64,000 nucleotides of DNA from Saezia sanguinis (GCF_003991585.1 NZ_PQSP01000002.1:452420-516419); one strand, 5' to 3'; positions 9,173 to 17,457 are shown, counted from the stretch's first letter. Notes: generated by a model not told the origin, from the sequence alone. Numbers and translations are program-made.

Positions 9173-9808
9173 ATGTCTGAGCCGTTGCGCTATCTGACTC
9201 CCACTGTATCAGGTATTTTAAAAGGATTGTCTGTTGAGGCTCCTGCGCACGAACGCAGTCTGATGGAGTTTCTGGTTGCTCAGACCAGTTCTTTTGTTTT
9301 TGATATTCAGAAACTGTCTTTGGCTACAGAAATGGCCGTGAAAGACATTGCCCCAAGCCTGATGAAAATGATCGACCTGGGCTACCTGAATGTTGATGTC
9401 GCCATGACCATTGAACAAGGCAGTGTAGCTGCCGGTCAGCAGGGCAGTGCCTGGGTGCGTTTATGCGCGGCGCTGGATCAACTGGTGTGCGAGCACAAGC
9501 CGGCCTGGATTGTGACATCTGATTTGTTATGCGTAGCGACCAGCAGCCAGTATACTGCTGCGCAGGCCGAAAATATGGCAATGGCCTGGTTTGGTCTTTC
9601 AGAATCAGCGGCGGCAGATAAGCCCGAAAGCGCTTATCTGCTTGAGTTTGTGAATACCCAGGTGCTGCTGCATTATCCGCGAGGCAACGCGTCTGTATCA
9701 CCGACCGGTGTAGATGTGCCGGAGCTCAAGTCGGTCTGGACATTGGCCCAGGCGCTGCTTTGTTTGTGCGGATTTCGCCAGTTGACACGAATTAACCTGA
9801 GGAGATAA
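9173..9808 (+). CDS. Unknown protein with winged-helix-like N-terminus, Roadblock cluster
   Basis: This is a cytosolic protein of 211 residues that I do not recognise. Residues about 25-75 (LMEFLVAQTSSFVFDIQKLS to MIDLGYLNV) have the helix-helix-turn-helix and wing rhythm of a winged helix, ending in the typical leucine-glycine turn. The rest is mixed alpha/beta without known motifs. The SD is GAGG at 9165-9168. The gene is expressed from the promoter at 9108-9135 and its stop is 2 bp before the next GTG, so it is tightly coupled to the second Roadblock gene. The winged helix could be a DNA-binding or a protein-interaction module. That is inference. Confidence 0.6.
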   Translation: MSEPLRYLTPTVSGILKGLSVEAPAHERSLMEFLVAQTSSFVFDIQKLSLATEMAVKDIAPSLMKMIDLGYLNVDVAMTIEQGSVAAGQQGSAWVRLCAALDQLVCEHKPAWIVTSDLLCVATSSQYTAAQAENMAMAWFGLSESAAADKPESAYLLEFVNTQVLLHYPRGNASVSPTGVDVPELKSVWTLAQALLCLCGFRQLTRINLRR

Positions 9809-9810
9809 GT

Positions 9811-10173
9811 GTGTCGTCGAGTATTGAACAGTATCTGGATTCAGTGATTCAGGACGTTCCGAGCCTGCAACTGGCGGTTTTTGCCAGTGTTGATGGTCTG
9901 GTTTTGGCTCAGACATCCCGTTATGATGTGGATTCCAGCTTGGCGGCAGCCTGTGCAAGCGAACTGCTTAGACAAACGCAGTTACAGTTGTCTACTCTGG
10001 TTCCCGGTACCGAAGCTTCAGGAGTGCTGTTTTGGACTTCTTCTGGTGCATGGTACATTGAGCGGGTGGCTAAAGCGGGCGTATTGTTGCTTCAACTCTC
10101 AGATGTAGAGCATGTCGGGCTGGCACGCGTGGTAGCACGTAATCTGGCGGTTCAGTTGAATAAATTGCTTTAA
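9811..10173 (+). CDS. Roadblock/LC7 domain protein
   Basis: The 120 residues are the length of a single Roadblock/LC7 (MglB-type) domain. The N-terminal helix IEQYLDSVIQDVP is followed by LAVFASVDGLVLAQ, the conserved strand-turn-strand with DG. A central helix (SSLAAACASELLRQ) and the strands WYIERVAKAGVLLLQLS come next, and the closing helix ARVVARNLAVQLNKLL ends the protein. In other bacteria such proteins act as homodimers that bind or activate Ras-like GTPases. None is encoded here. The start is GTG with SD GAGGAGA at 9799-9805, coupled to the gene before it. A terminator follows at 10221-10257. Confidence 0.75.
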   Translation: MSSSIEQYLDSVIQDVPSLQLAVFASVDGLVLAQTSRYDVDSSLAAACASELLRQTQLQLSTLVPGTEASGVLFWTSSGAWYIERVAKAGVLLLQLSDVEHVGLARVVARNLAVQLNKLL

Positions 10174-10188
10174 TTCGGCGTTATTTTC

Positions 10189-10206
10189 CGTTATCTTCTG
10201 ATAACG
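10189..10206 (+). repeat. Short perfect stem-loop CGTTATC-TTCT-GATAACG
   Basis: A 7-bp perfect inverted repeat with a TTCT tetraloop lies 15 bp after the Roadblock gene and just before the intrinsic terminator. It may protect the mRNA 3' end or be an operator. Confidence 0.45.
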
Positions 10207-10220
10207 TTACGAAACTACAG

Positions 10221-10257
10221 GCATGGCATTCTCTCACAGGGGCCATGCTTTTGTTTT
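10221..10257 (+). terminator. Intrinsic terminator after the Roadblock cluster
   Basis: GCATGGC (10221-10227) pairs with GCCATGC (10242-10248) over a 14-nt loop and is followed by TTTTGTTTT. Confidence 0.75.
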
Positions 10258-10454
10258 GGGCGGTTCTCTGGGCGCAACTGCTGCGCAGCGGTGTTACTCT
10301 TAAGCCAGACATATGTTTCTTGTGCGGTATACAGCCAGAGCAGATGTGCGAGTCTTTAGCTCAGACATCACGCGCGAAGCGAGTGTGCTTGGTGGTATCC
10401 GGTATATTCAGACGATACTGGTAATTGAAGCATGTTGCAGGATGTGGATAAATC

Positions 10455-11384
10455 ATGAAAGTTTGCATTTTTTTCCGTGGATATGTGGAAGTGGATGCCC
10501 CGCTTTGGGCACATGATTTACAAGAGGCATTGCCTGAGCACGAGGTGAAGGTCTGGCAGGAGGGTGATGCGCCTGCTGATTACGCCGTGACATGGCGGGC
10601 CACACAGGCGTTTATCGACCACCAGACCAGGTTACGTGCGTTGTTCAATGCCGGTGCCGGGGTGGATGCATTGTTGCAGTTGCAACTGCCGCAGACACTG
10701 CAGGTGGTACGCATAGAAGACAGTGGCATGGCGCAGCAGATGATTGAATATGTCAGTTATGCCTCGCTGCGTTTTTATCGCGAATTTGATTTTTACGCGC
10801 AGCAACAGGCGCATGATTTATGGGAGCCGCGGCAGGTCAGAGACAAACAGGCATTTCCGGTGGGCATATTGGGGCTGGGGGTGCTGGGGCGTCAGGTTGC
10901 CCAGGCGGTACAGCAGCTCGGTTTTCCTGTGGCTGGCTGGAGCCGCACCGCCAAACAAGGGTTACCGTTTGCGTGTCATGCGGGTGATGACGGATTGCAT
11001 CACTTGCTGTCATCCAGTAGGATTTTAGTCTGCCTGCTGCCTTTGACCTCTGCGACGCAGGGCATTATCAATGCGCGAACGCTGGCTTTGCTCAAGCCTG
11101 ATGGCTACCTGATCAATATTGCGCGTGGCGGGCATGTGGTTGAACCGGATTTGTTGGCCGCTCTTGACCAGGGGACACTTGCAGGGGCGATGCTTGACGT
11201 TTTTGCGCAAGAGCCGCTGCCGTTGGAGCATCCTTTTTGGAAACATCCTAAAGTGACCATAACACCGCATGTGGCCGCCGTTACGCCCAGAGCCAATACC
11301 ATCAGGCAGATTGCAGAAAAAATCCGCCTGTTGGATCGTGGCGAAACAGTCTCAGGGGTGGTGGATAAACAATTGGGATACTGA
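10455..11384 (+). CDS. ghrA: Glyoxylate/hydroxypyruvate reductase A-like
   Basis: This is a member of the D-isomer-specific 2-hydroxyacid dehydrogenase family, 309 residues like GhrA. The start MKVCIFFRGYVEVDAPLWA resembles GhrA, followed by NAGAGVDALL. The NAD(P) Rossmann motif is GILGLGVLGRQVA. The catalytic triad positions are visible as Arg in ARGGHVVE, Glu in AQEPLP and His in TPHVAA. It probably reduces glyoxylate and hydroxypyruvate with NADPH in the cytosol. The ATG has an AGGA about 12 bp upstream. It is followed 48 bp later by the YbaK-type gene in the same direction, perhaps in one transcript. Confidence 0.88.
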   Translation: MKVCIFFRGYVEVDAPLWAHDLQEALPEHEVKVWQEGDAPADYAVTWRATQAFIDHQTRLRALFNAGAGVDALLQLQLPQTLQVVRIEDSGMAQQMIEYVSYASLRFYREFDFYAQQQAHDLWEPRQVRDKQAFPVGILGLGVLGRQVAQAVQQLGFPVAGWSRTAKQGLPFACHAGDDGLHHLLSSSRILVCLLPLTSATQGIINARTLALLKPDGYLINIARGGHVVEPDLLAALDQGTLAGAMLDVFAQEPLPLEHPFWKHPKVTITPHVAAVTPRANTIRQIAEKIRLLDRGETVSGVVDKQLGY

Positions 11385-11432
11385 TAATACGAGGGTGTGC
11401 TGACACACCCCTTGATAAAAGGAGACATACGG

Positions 11433-11957
11433 ATGAACAATGTGAAGGAGGCCGCTCATGTGAGCCGTCTGCCTCAGGGCATTCGCCGGGTCCATACATT
11501 TTTAGAGCAACGCGGACATAGCTACTTTCCTGTGCTGTTTGATGATGCAGCAAATACCGCACAACAGGCGGCAGATGCTTTGCATGTGCAGTTGGGGCAG
11601 ATTGCCAAAAGTATTATTTTCCGGCGTAAAAAAGACGATGCTGCCGTACTGGTGATTGCCAGCGGAGACCACCGGGTAGATGAAAAAAAGGTGGCATGTC
11701 ACCTGGGGCTCAGTGCTTCCGGCCTGGGCCGCGCTGATGCGGATTTTGTGCGGGAGAAAACAGGGTTCGCCATCGGAGGCGTAGCGCCAGTGGCGCATAC
11801 CTGTGCGCCTGTTACTTTGCTGGATCGGGAATTGCTGCGGTTTGAGGTGATATGGGCTGCCGCAGGGCACCCCAAGGCAGTTTTTCAGCTTTCGCCGTCA
11901 GACCTGTCTCAGTTTACCCATGCGCACTGGTACGATGTTGCTCACAATGTGCCTTAA
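11433..11957 (+). CDS. YbaK/ProX-type aminoacyl-tRNA deacylase
   Basis: This is a 174-residue YbaK/EbsC family protein. The family blocks are visible: LGQIAKSIIFRRKKDDA, VIASGDHRVDEKKV, and the GFAIGGVAPVAH glycine-rich active-site segment. Members hydrolyse mischarged tRNAs such as Cys-tRNA(Pro) or Ala-tRNA(Pro). Which substrate is used here cannot be read from sequence. An upstream in-frame ATG at 11397 exists. The ATG at 11433 is preferred because AAAGGAGA (11418-11425) stands just before it. A LexA-type box begins 2 bp after the stop codon. Confidence 0.88.
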   Translation: MNNVKEAAHVSRLPQGIRRVHTFLEQRGHSYFPVLFDDAANTAQQAADALHVQLGQIAKSIIFRRKKDDAAVLVIASGDHRVDEKKVACHLGLSASGLGRADADFVREKTGFAIGGVAPVAHTCAPVTLLDRELLRFEVIWAAAGHPKAVFQLSPSDLSQFTHAHWYDVAHNVP

Positions 11958-11959
11958 GG

Positions 11960-11975
11960 CTGTATAAATATACAG
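11960..11975 (+). promoter_or_regulatory. LexA (SOS) box upstream of dpaL
   Basis: CTGTATAAATATACAG fits CTGT-N8-ACAG exactly and differs from the ideal E. coli LexA box by one central base. It is a perfect 7-2-7 palindrome. It covers the place where the -35 of the promoter with TATAAT at 11983-11988 should be, so a bound repressor would block RNA polymerase. The same shape could be read by a GntR-type regulator (TGTATA-N2-TATACA). The next gene downstream is dpaL. Confidence 0.7.
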
Positions 11976-11982
11976 TTTATTT

Positions 11983-11988
11983 TATAAT
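11983..11988 (+). promoter_or_regulatory. Perfect -10 element TATAAT, dpaL leader promoter
   Basis: A consensus TATAAT lies 8 bp after the LexA-type palindrome. No good -35 stands outside the palindrome. The transcript would start near 11995 and carry a leader of about 185 nt before dpaL. That leader contains only very short ORFs. Confidence 0.55.
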
Positions 11989-12178
11989 GTGGTACAAATG
12001 CTTAAAAAGCAAACATGTCATCAAGTGTGCAAACGTCTCATGGTATAAAGTAAAGACGGATGCCGTGGATGTAGAGGCCCAATAATCAGCAGAAACAGCA
12101 TGTCTCTGATGGTATGTTGGAAGATAGGGGAGCGTTCGGATGCAATGCTCTTGAAAAGCTCGGATATTTGAGGATGTT

Positions 12179-13420
12179 ATGAGCAAGATTCCCAATATGG
12201 CAGTGCATTATTTTATCAATCCTGCCTATGACAAAAGCCAGAAATATGGCGCCAAGCAGGCTCATGTGCTGGACGCAGATGCACTGAAGGCAGCTCGCGC
12301 AGAAATAGAGAGCTGGCCTGATTACCATGTCACTCCCATGCACTCGTTGCAGGCATTGGCAGATGCGTTGGGGGTGGCGCATATCAGTTATAAGGATGAA
12401 GGCTCACGCTTTGGGTTGGGCAGTTTCAAAGCGCTTGGCGGAGCCTATGCCGTGGGGCGCCTGTTGTGTCGCGAGGCCGGTAAACGCATGGGGCGTGATG
12501 TCACAATGAATGATCTGCGTGATGACCCGGATGTGCGGCAGGTCTGTGCGACGCTGACGGTGACGACGGCAACCGACGGTAACCACGGGCGCTCGGTGGC
12601 ATGGGGCGCCAGCTTGTTTGGCTGCCAGTGTGTGATTTATATTCATGCCACGGTCAGTGAGGGGCGCCAGCAGGCAATTGAACAATACGGGGCCCGCGTT
12701 GTACGCACGCAAGGTAACTACGATCAGGCCGTGCACCAGGCAGATATGGATGCCAAGGAAAATGGCTGGTTTTTGATTTCTGATACGTCGTATCCCGGCT
12801 ATACAGATGTGCCGCGCAATGTGATGCAGGGCTATCAGGTCATGGTGGCAGAAGCTGCTGAACAGCTGGAGAAGCCGCCAACGCATATTTTTGTGCAGGC
12901 CGGTGTTGGGGCTTTGGCTGCGGCAGTGTGCGGTTATTTCTGGGAGCATCAGGGTGAAGAGCGCCCGGTGTTTGTTGTGGTGGAGCCTGATAAGGCCGAT
13001 TGTTTGTATCAGAGTGCCCAGGCCGGGGAAATCAAAGCGGTGGATGGTGCTTTGGATACTTTGATGGCGGGTCTGGCTTGTGGAGAAGTATCTGTGCTGG
13101 CCTGGGATATTTTGGCGCAGGGTACCAATGCGTTTTGCATGATTGATGACGCGGCGGCGGTGGCCACGATGAATGTGCTGGCGTATCCGCAGGGGGATGA
13201 CCCGGCCATTGTCGCTGGCGAATCTGCTGTGGCAGGGCTGGCGGCTGCCATTGGTGCATTGCAGGATGCCAAGGCCCGAATGGATCTGGGGCTGGATTCG
13301 AAGAGCCGGCTGCTCTTTTTTGGCAGCGAGGGCGATACGGACCCGGTGCTTTACCAGAAACTGGTTGGCGCCAAGGCTGAACAGGTATTGGCTGGCATTA
13401 AATTAAACGAAGGTGGTTAA
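12179..13420 (+). CDS. dpaL: Diaminopropionate ammonia-lyase
   Basis: This is a PLP enzyme of 413 residues that splits 2,3-diaminopropionate (both D and L forms) into pyruvate and two ammonia molecules. The start through FINPAYD, DEGSRFGLGSFKALGGAYA (Lys in SFKALGG is the PLP-binding residue), TDGNHGRSVAWGA and QAGVGALAAAVCGYF match the YgeX/DpaL family. The glycine-rich FFGSEGDTDPVLY near the C-terminus also fits. The SD GAGG at 12170-12173 stands just before the ATG. The usual partners of the E. coli ygeX operon (ygeW, ygeY, hydantoinase) are absent. A LexA-type box and TATAAT are upstream, which is an unexpected form of control for this enzyme. Confidence 0.93.
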   Translation: MSKIPNMAVHYFINPAYDKSQKYGAKQAHVLDADALKAARAEIESWPDYHVTPMHSLQALADALGVAHISYKDEGSRFGLGSFKALGGAYAVGRLLCREAGKRMGRDVTMNDLRDDPDVRQVCATLTVTTATDGNHGRSVAWGASLFGCQCVIYIHATVSEGRQQAIEQYGARVVRTQGNYDQAVHQADMDAKENGWFLISDTSYPGYTDVPRNVMQGYQVMVAEAAEQLEKPPTHIFVQAGVGALAAAVCGYFWEHQGEERPVFVVVEPDKADCLYQSAQAGEIKAVDGALDTLMAGLACGEVSVLAWDILAQGTNAFCMIDDAAAVATMNVLAYPQGDDPAIVAGESAVAGLAAAIGALQDAKARMDLGLDSKSRLLFFGSEGDTDPVLYQKLVGAKAEQVLAGIKLNEGG

Positions 13421-13436
13421 AAAAGAACTAAGGCAG

Positions 13437-13468
13437 GAAAGTCCAACCAGGTTGGACTTTCTTTTTTT
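13437..13468 (+). terminator. Intrinsic terminator after dpaL
   Basis: A perfect 12-bp inverted repeat, GAAAGTCCAACC with GGTTGGACTTTC around a central A, is followed by seven T residues. Confidence 0.9.
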
Positions 13469-13545
13469 GACAGGCGCAATGGATGCAAGGAAGTTATGCA
13501 TACAAACACAAGCGCCTTTGATTTGAAGAACAGAGGAGATAGACA

Positions 13546-14298
13546 ATGCGTTTGAAAGATAAAGTCGCTTTGATTACAGGTGCTGCTGCCGGAATTGGTA
13601 AGGCAACGGCATTGAAGTTTGCCAAAGAGGGCGCCGCGCTGGTGTTGACGGATGTGAATGAGAACGGCGTCAAACAACTGGCCAAAGAGATTGAGCAGGC
13701 GGGCGGCAAAGCGATTGGCATGGGGCATGATGTGACATCCGAACAGGCCTGGGTGGATGTGGTGCAGGCGGCGGTCAAGACCTACGGGACGCTGGATATA
13801 TTGTTTAATAACGCAGGCATCTACGTGATTAAACCGCTGGTGGAGATCACTTTGGAAGAGTGGAACCGGTTGATGGCAATTAATGTCACGGGTGTTTTTC
13901 TCGGCATGAAGCACGCGATTCCCGTCATGGCCAAGCAGCATAAGGGTTCGGTGATCAATGCGTCTTCGATTGCGGGCCTGAAGGGCGCTGCCGGGCATGC
14001 ATTGTATGGTGCCAGCAAGGGTGCGGTACGTATCATGACGAAAGATGTTGCCATGGAATATGCGGGTGACAATGTGCGGGTGAATTCTATTCATCCGGGC
14101 TATATTCAGACCGAGATGGTGGAATATGCCTCTAAAACGACAGGTAAAGCCGTTACAGAGCTGGCACAGGCTTATCCTCTGAAACAGATTGGCACGCCGG
14201 ACGGTGTTGCAAGCCTGGTTTTGTTTTTGGCATCAGATGAATCCAGCTTCATTACAGGCGCTGAATATGTGATTGATGGCGGGGTGACTGCACAATAG
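13546..14298 (+). CDS. Short-chain dehydrogenase/reductase
   Basis: This is a classical SDR of 250 residues. It has TGAAAGIGKA (cofactor binding), NNAGIY, the catalytic Ser in NASSIAG and YGASK (Tyr and Lys of the YxxxK pair). The C-terminal IDGGVTAQ is the common ending of FabG-like and alcohol-oxidising members. The Asp in LVLTDVNE after the second strand suggests preference for NAD(H). The substrate cannot be read from sequence. Cyclic alcohol or 3-oxoacyl reductase activity are possibilities. The gene stands alone between two intrinsic terminators, with an AGAGGAGA SD a few bases before the ATG. Confidence 0.88.
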   Translation: MRLKDKVALITGAAAGIGKATALKFAKEGAALVLTDVNENGVKQLAKEIEQAGGKAIGMGHDVTSEQAWVDVVQAAVKTYGTLDILFNNAGIYVIKPLVEITLEEWNRLMAINVTGVFLGMKHAIPVMAKQHKGSVINASSIAGLKGAAGHALYGASKGAVRIMTKDVAMEYAGDNVRVNSIHPGYIQTEMVEYASKTTGKAVTELAQAYPLKQIGTPDGVASLVLFLASDESSFITGAEYVIDGGVTAQ

Positions 14299-14325
14299 TG
14301 TGGCTGGAACTCTCTGCCCAGTACG

Positions 14326-14351
14326 AAGGCGCCGTTCAGGGCGCCTTTTTT
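14326..14351 (+). terminator. Intrinsic terminator after the SDR gene
   Basis: AAGGCGCC (14326-14333) and GGCGCCTT (14340-14347) form an 8-bp stem with a GTTCAG loop. The 3' arm continues into a run of T up to 14351. Confidence 0.88.
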
Positions 14352-14511
14352 GCGATGCATTTAGCTGAGGGGGTGAAAAGAAGCCCTAGTTTTGAAGAAG
14401 AGTACGCGCATAAACAGGACTTAGACCTTAGAATTCAAAGTTTGGTGATTTTAAAGGCTCATGCATTTTTGCCGTGTCAGTTTAAGCGCTGGCCGGGCAA
14501 GTCTGGTTTTT

Positions 14512-15933
14512 ATGCTTTTTCCTACCGTAGAGTTTGGCCTGTTTTTTCTGCTGGCACTGGGTATATCCTGGGGCCTGTATCGCCATTTGGTGTGGCAGAA
14601 AGCGTTTTTACTGCTGGCCAGCTACGTGTTTTACGGGTTTTGGAACTGGGCGTATGTGCCGTTGCTGTTCGGCATCTCGCTGTTTGCCGCCCTGATTGCG
14701 CAGCAGATTCAGCGCCACGAAGATAAAAAAGTCAGAAAACGCTGGCTGATTCTGGGCGTGGTCGGGTGTCTGGCCGTATTGGCGCATTACAAATACACAG
14801 TCTTTTTTCTGGAAACGCTGCTGGATGTCTGGAGCATATTCGGACCGCCGCCAACGCTGAATCTGGAAACCATAGAGCTGCCGCTGGGGGTATCGTTTTT
14901 TGTTTTTCATGCCATTTCGCTGCTGGGTGACGTTTACCGCAACAAGCTCAAACAGAAAGTGGAGATTGGCGATTCGCTGTTGTATGTGGCGTTCTTCCCG
15001 CAACTGATTGCCGGCCCGATTTTGCGCGCTTCTTATTTCATGCCGCAGTTGCGTGTACAGCGCGATCCGCAGCATATCCGCACTAACCGTGCGCTGATGC
15101 TGATCGTGATGGGGCTGTTTAAAAAGGTGGTCATAGCCAACACGCTGGCGACACGGGTGGTGGACCCGGTATTTGCCGCACCTGAACTCTATAGCGGCGC
15201 GGACATGCTGCTGGGTATTTATGCCTACGCGGTGCAGATCTACTGTGACTTTTCCGGGTATACCGATATTGCCATTGGCTGCGCGATGCTGATGGGTTTT
15301 AAATTTCCGAAAAACTTTGATTCACCTTACATGGCTGCCAGCCCGCAGGAGTTCTGGCGGCGCTGGCATATCTCTTTATCAACCTGGCTGCGTGATTATC
15401 TGTATATCCCATTAGGTGGCTCGCACAAAGGCCCGTGGCGTACCAACCTGAACCTGATGGTGACGATGTTGCTGGGAGGCCTGTGGCATGGCGCCAACTG
15501 GACATTTATGGTCTGGGGTGCCCTGCACGGGTTTTATCTGGTGGTGCATCGGTTATGGAGCCTGATTCCGTGGCCGGCTTTACAGCGCATGCGCAAGACA
15601 AAAACCTGGCGCTGGGTGGCGCGGTTGCTGTTGTTCCATGCGGTGTGCCTGGGCTGGGTGTTTTTCCGATCATCCAGTTTTGATCTGGCGTTTGATGTGC
15701 TGGGGCGGCTGTCGGACTGGGGTGCGTTTACACTGGCCAGTGCGCCGGTGCTGGTGATGCTGCTGATCGGCCTGGCCGGGCAATATACGCCGCGGCGCTG
15801 CCTGAACGGGCTGGAACTGCTGTTAGCCCGCTGGCCCGCTTTTACCAGAGGGCTTGCGTTGGCCGTAGCGGTTTTTGTGATTGATTTGTTAGGGCCCACC
15901 GGCATTGCCCCCTTTATTTATTTTCAGTTTTAG
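14512..15933 (+). CDS. MBOAT-family O-acyltransferase, AlgI-like
   Basis: This is a polytopic membrane protein of 473 residues. The start MLFPTVEFGLFFLLAL corresponds to the usual AlgI/PatA/DltB-type N-terminus. The family blocks FFPQLIAGPILR, QIYCDFSGYTDIAIG, FWRRWHISLSTWLRDYLY and GGLWHGANWTF (with the putative catalytic His) are all present. Such proteins carry acetyl groups from the cytosol across the membrane for O-acetylation of exported polysaccharide or peptidoglycan. An in-frame ATG at 14461 would add 17 residues. I prefer 14512 by family alignment, although its SD is weak. The SGNH gene 8 bp downstream is the expected periplasmic partner. Confidence 0.88.
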   Translation: MLFPTVEFGLFFLLALGISWGLYRHLVWQKAFLLLASYVFYGFWNWAYVPLLFGISLFAALIAQQIQRHEDKKVRKRWLILGVVGCLAVLAHYKYTVFFLETLLDVWSIFGPPPTLNLETIELPLGVSFFVFHAISLLGDVYRNKLKQKVEIGDSLLYVAFFPQLIAGPILRASYFMPQLRVQRDPQHIRTNRALMLIVMGLFKKVVIANTLATRVVDPVFAAPELYSGADMLLGIYAYAVQIYCDFSGYTDIAIGCAMLMGFKFPKNFDSPYMAASPQEFWRRWHISLSTWLRDYLYIPLGGSHKGPWRTNLNLMVTMLLGGLWHGANWTFMVWGALHGFYLVVHRLWSLIPWPALQRMRKTKTWRWVARLLLFHAVCLGWVFFRSSSFDLAFDVLGRLSDWGAFTLASAPVLVMLLIGLAGQYTPRRCLNGLELLLARWPAFTRGLALAVAVFVIDLLGPTGIAPFIYFQF

Positions 15934-15941
15934 ATAAGAGC

Positions 15942-17363
15942 ATGAGTAAGCAGCGTCAACCTCTTTTGCGAAACAATTGCCGGCAACTGTTGTGGGTGGT
16001 GCTGGGCTTTGTGCTGTGCATCAGCCTGCTGGAGGCCAAGGGGCTGGTTGTGTGGGCACAGCGGCTGGAGGTTGGGCCGCTGCAGCAGGGGATTTTACGG
16101 CTGGTGGAAGCGGTTGACCGCAGTTGGAGTGCGGTGGCCGCACCCGTGACAGAATTTCGCCCGCAGGCGTTGGGTTTTCTGACCAAGCATGGCTGGTCGG
16201 ATATGCCGGTGGATACGCAAGACAACGTCAGCTCGATAATCGGCGGAGCAACCAGACAGGATGGAGAGCCTTCTGTGGTGCCGGGAGGCTCGGATGGGGA
16301 TGGTGGTGATACACCACCGTCGTCTGCCCAGCCTGAAGGCGGAGAGGCAACCGGACAGCCGGATGGAACAGGCATTTTGGTGCCACCTGGTTATGCCGGG
16401 GGGACGGCAGAGCAGATACAGCAGGGCTGGCTTCCTGCCATTCAGCCGGCAGGGGATATGAAATTGCCTCAACTGCCGCAGGCACAGACAGAGAAACCGC
16501 GCTATGTCGTTCTGGCCGGAGATTCGATGATGGCGGTAGGGCTGGGTGCACAGTTGCAGCGCGATCTGGCGGCATACCGCAACAGCGTGGTGACCGTGAA
16601 GGCGTTCCGCTCGGCAACCGGGTTGGCCCGGCCGGATGTATTTGACTGGCAGAAAGAATATCCGCTGATGGTGGGCAGCAATGTGAAGCCTGCGGTGGTG
16701 ATTGTGGCCATTGGTGCCAACGATACGCAAAACCTGGAAGTGAATCGCAAAGTACTGACCTTGGGCAGCACCGAATGGCGTGACGTATATGCCAGCCGTC
16801 TGACGGATTACCTGAATATGCTGACCCGGGATGGTGCGGTGGTACTGTGGATCAAACTGCCACCGATGCGCCCGAATAAATACAACCAGAATATCAATGT
16901 GGTGAATGAAGTAGCCTACAGCGTGGTGTCACAGAACCCGCGCGCGATCTGGTGGGACGTGTCGGACCGCTTTACCGATGCCAATGGCAAGTTCCAGGAG
17001 TTTGCCACTGTGCAGGGTGCGCGCCGACCGATACGGATACGGCAGGCCGACGGGATTCACCTGTCAGATGAGGGTGCCAAACTGCTTACCGGAGATATTG
17101 TGACATGGTTGAATCCGGCCCCCTTGCAACCGCCCAAACCACCGGAGCTGCCACCTGAACCGCTGCCAGAACCAGCGCCTGAGCAGGACCTGCCCGCAGA
17201 ACCTCTTTCTGGATCGGTGGAAGTACCTTCCGCTGGGGCACCGGTAGTTTCTGCAAATCCTGTAACTCCTGCAACGCCTGCACAAGAGCAGATTGCACAG
17301 CCGCAGTCTGAACCGGTGGAGATCATGCCTCCTGCACAACCGCCACAACCTGCTGGCGAATAA
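15942..17363 (+). CDS. Membrane-anchored SGNH-type hydrolase/acetyltransferase (DUF459-like)
   Basis: The protein has 473 residues. Residues about 17-35 (LWVVLGFVLCISLLEA) form a signal anchor. The middle part from about residue 185 is an SGNH domain: VLAGDSMMAVG (catalytic Ser), VAIGANDTQ (Asn) and QADGIHLSDEGAK (Asp and His). Long Gly/Pro/Glu-rich linkers lie before it (about 90-150) and after it (from about 385 to the end), typical of periplasmic spacer regions. Together with the MBOAT gene directly upstream this looks like a two-part O-acetylation system in which the SGNH protein transfers acetyl groups in the periplasm. The acceptor glycan is unknown, and no glycan synthesis genes are adjacent. 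Confidence 0.82.
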   Translation: MSKQRQPLLRNNCRQLLWVVLGFVLCISLLEAKGLVVWAQRLEVGPLQQGILRLVEAVDRSWSAVAAPVTEFRPQALGFLTKHGWSDMPVDTQDNVSSIIGGATRQDGEPSVVPGGSDGDGGDTPPSSAQPEGGEATGQPDGTGILVPPGYAGGTAEQIQQGWLPAIQPAGDMKLPQLPQAQTEKPRYVVLAGDSMMAVGLGAQLQRDLAAYRNSVVTVKAFRSATGLARPDVFDWQKEYPLMVGSNVKPAVVIVAIGANDTQNLEVNRKVLTLGSTEWRDVYASRLTDYLNMLTRDGAVVLWIKLPPMRPNKYNQNINVVNEVAYSVVSQNPRAIWWDVSDRFTDANGKFQEFATVQGARRPIRIRQADGIHLSDEGAKLLTGDIVTWLNPAPLQPPKPPELPPEPLPEPAPEQDLPAEPLSGSVEVPSAGAPVVSANPVTPATPAQEQIAQPQSEPVEIMPPAQPPQPAGE

Positions 17364-17400
17364 TAGGGATAGCAGGAATAAAACGAATAGCAGGAGCATA

Positions 17401-17433
17401 AAAAAAGAAGCGCATGACATGCGCTTCTTTTTT
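17401..17433. terminator. Bidirectional intrinsic terminator between SGNH gene and rpoD
   Basis: A perfect 16-bp inverted repeat (17401-17416 and 17418-17433) with A-rich and T-rich ends serves both converging genes. Its core is GAAGCGCATG with CATGCGCTTC. Confidence 0.9.
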
Positions 17434-17457
17434 AAGTATGGCCGGTGTGCGACCAGT

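Noticed and set aside
13417..14094. 225-codon minus-strand ORF opposite the SDR gene
   Set aside because: The SDR on the plus strand has all family motifs. The minus frame reads through a terminator and has no motifs.
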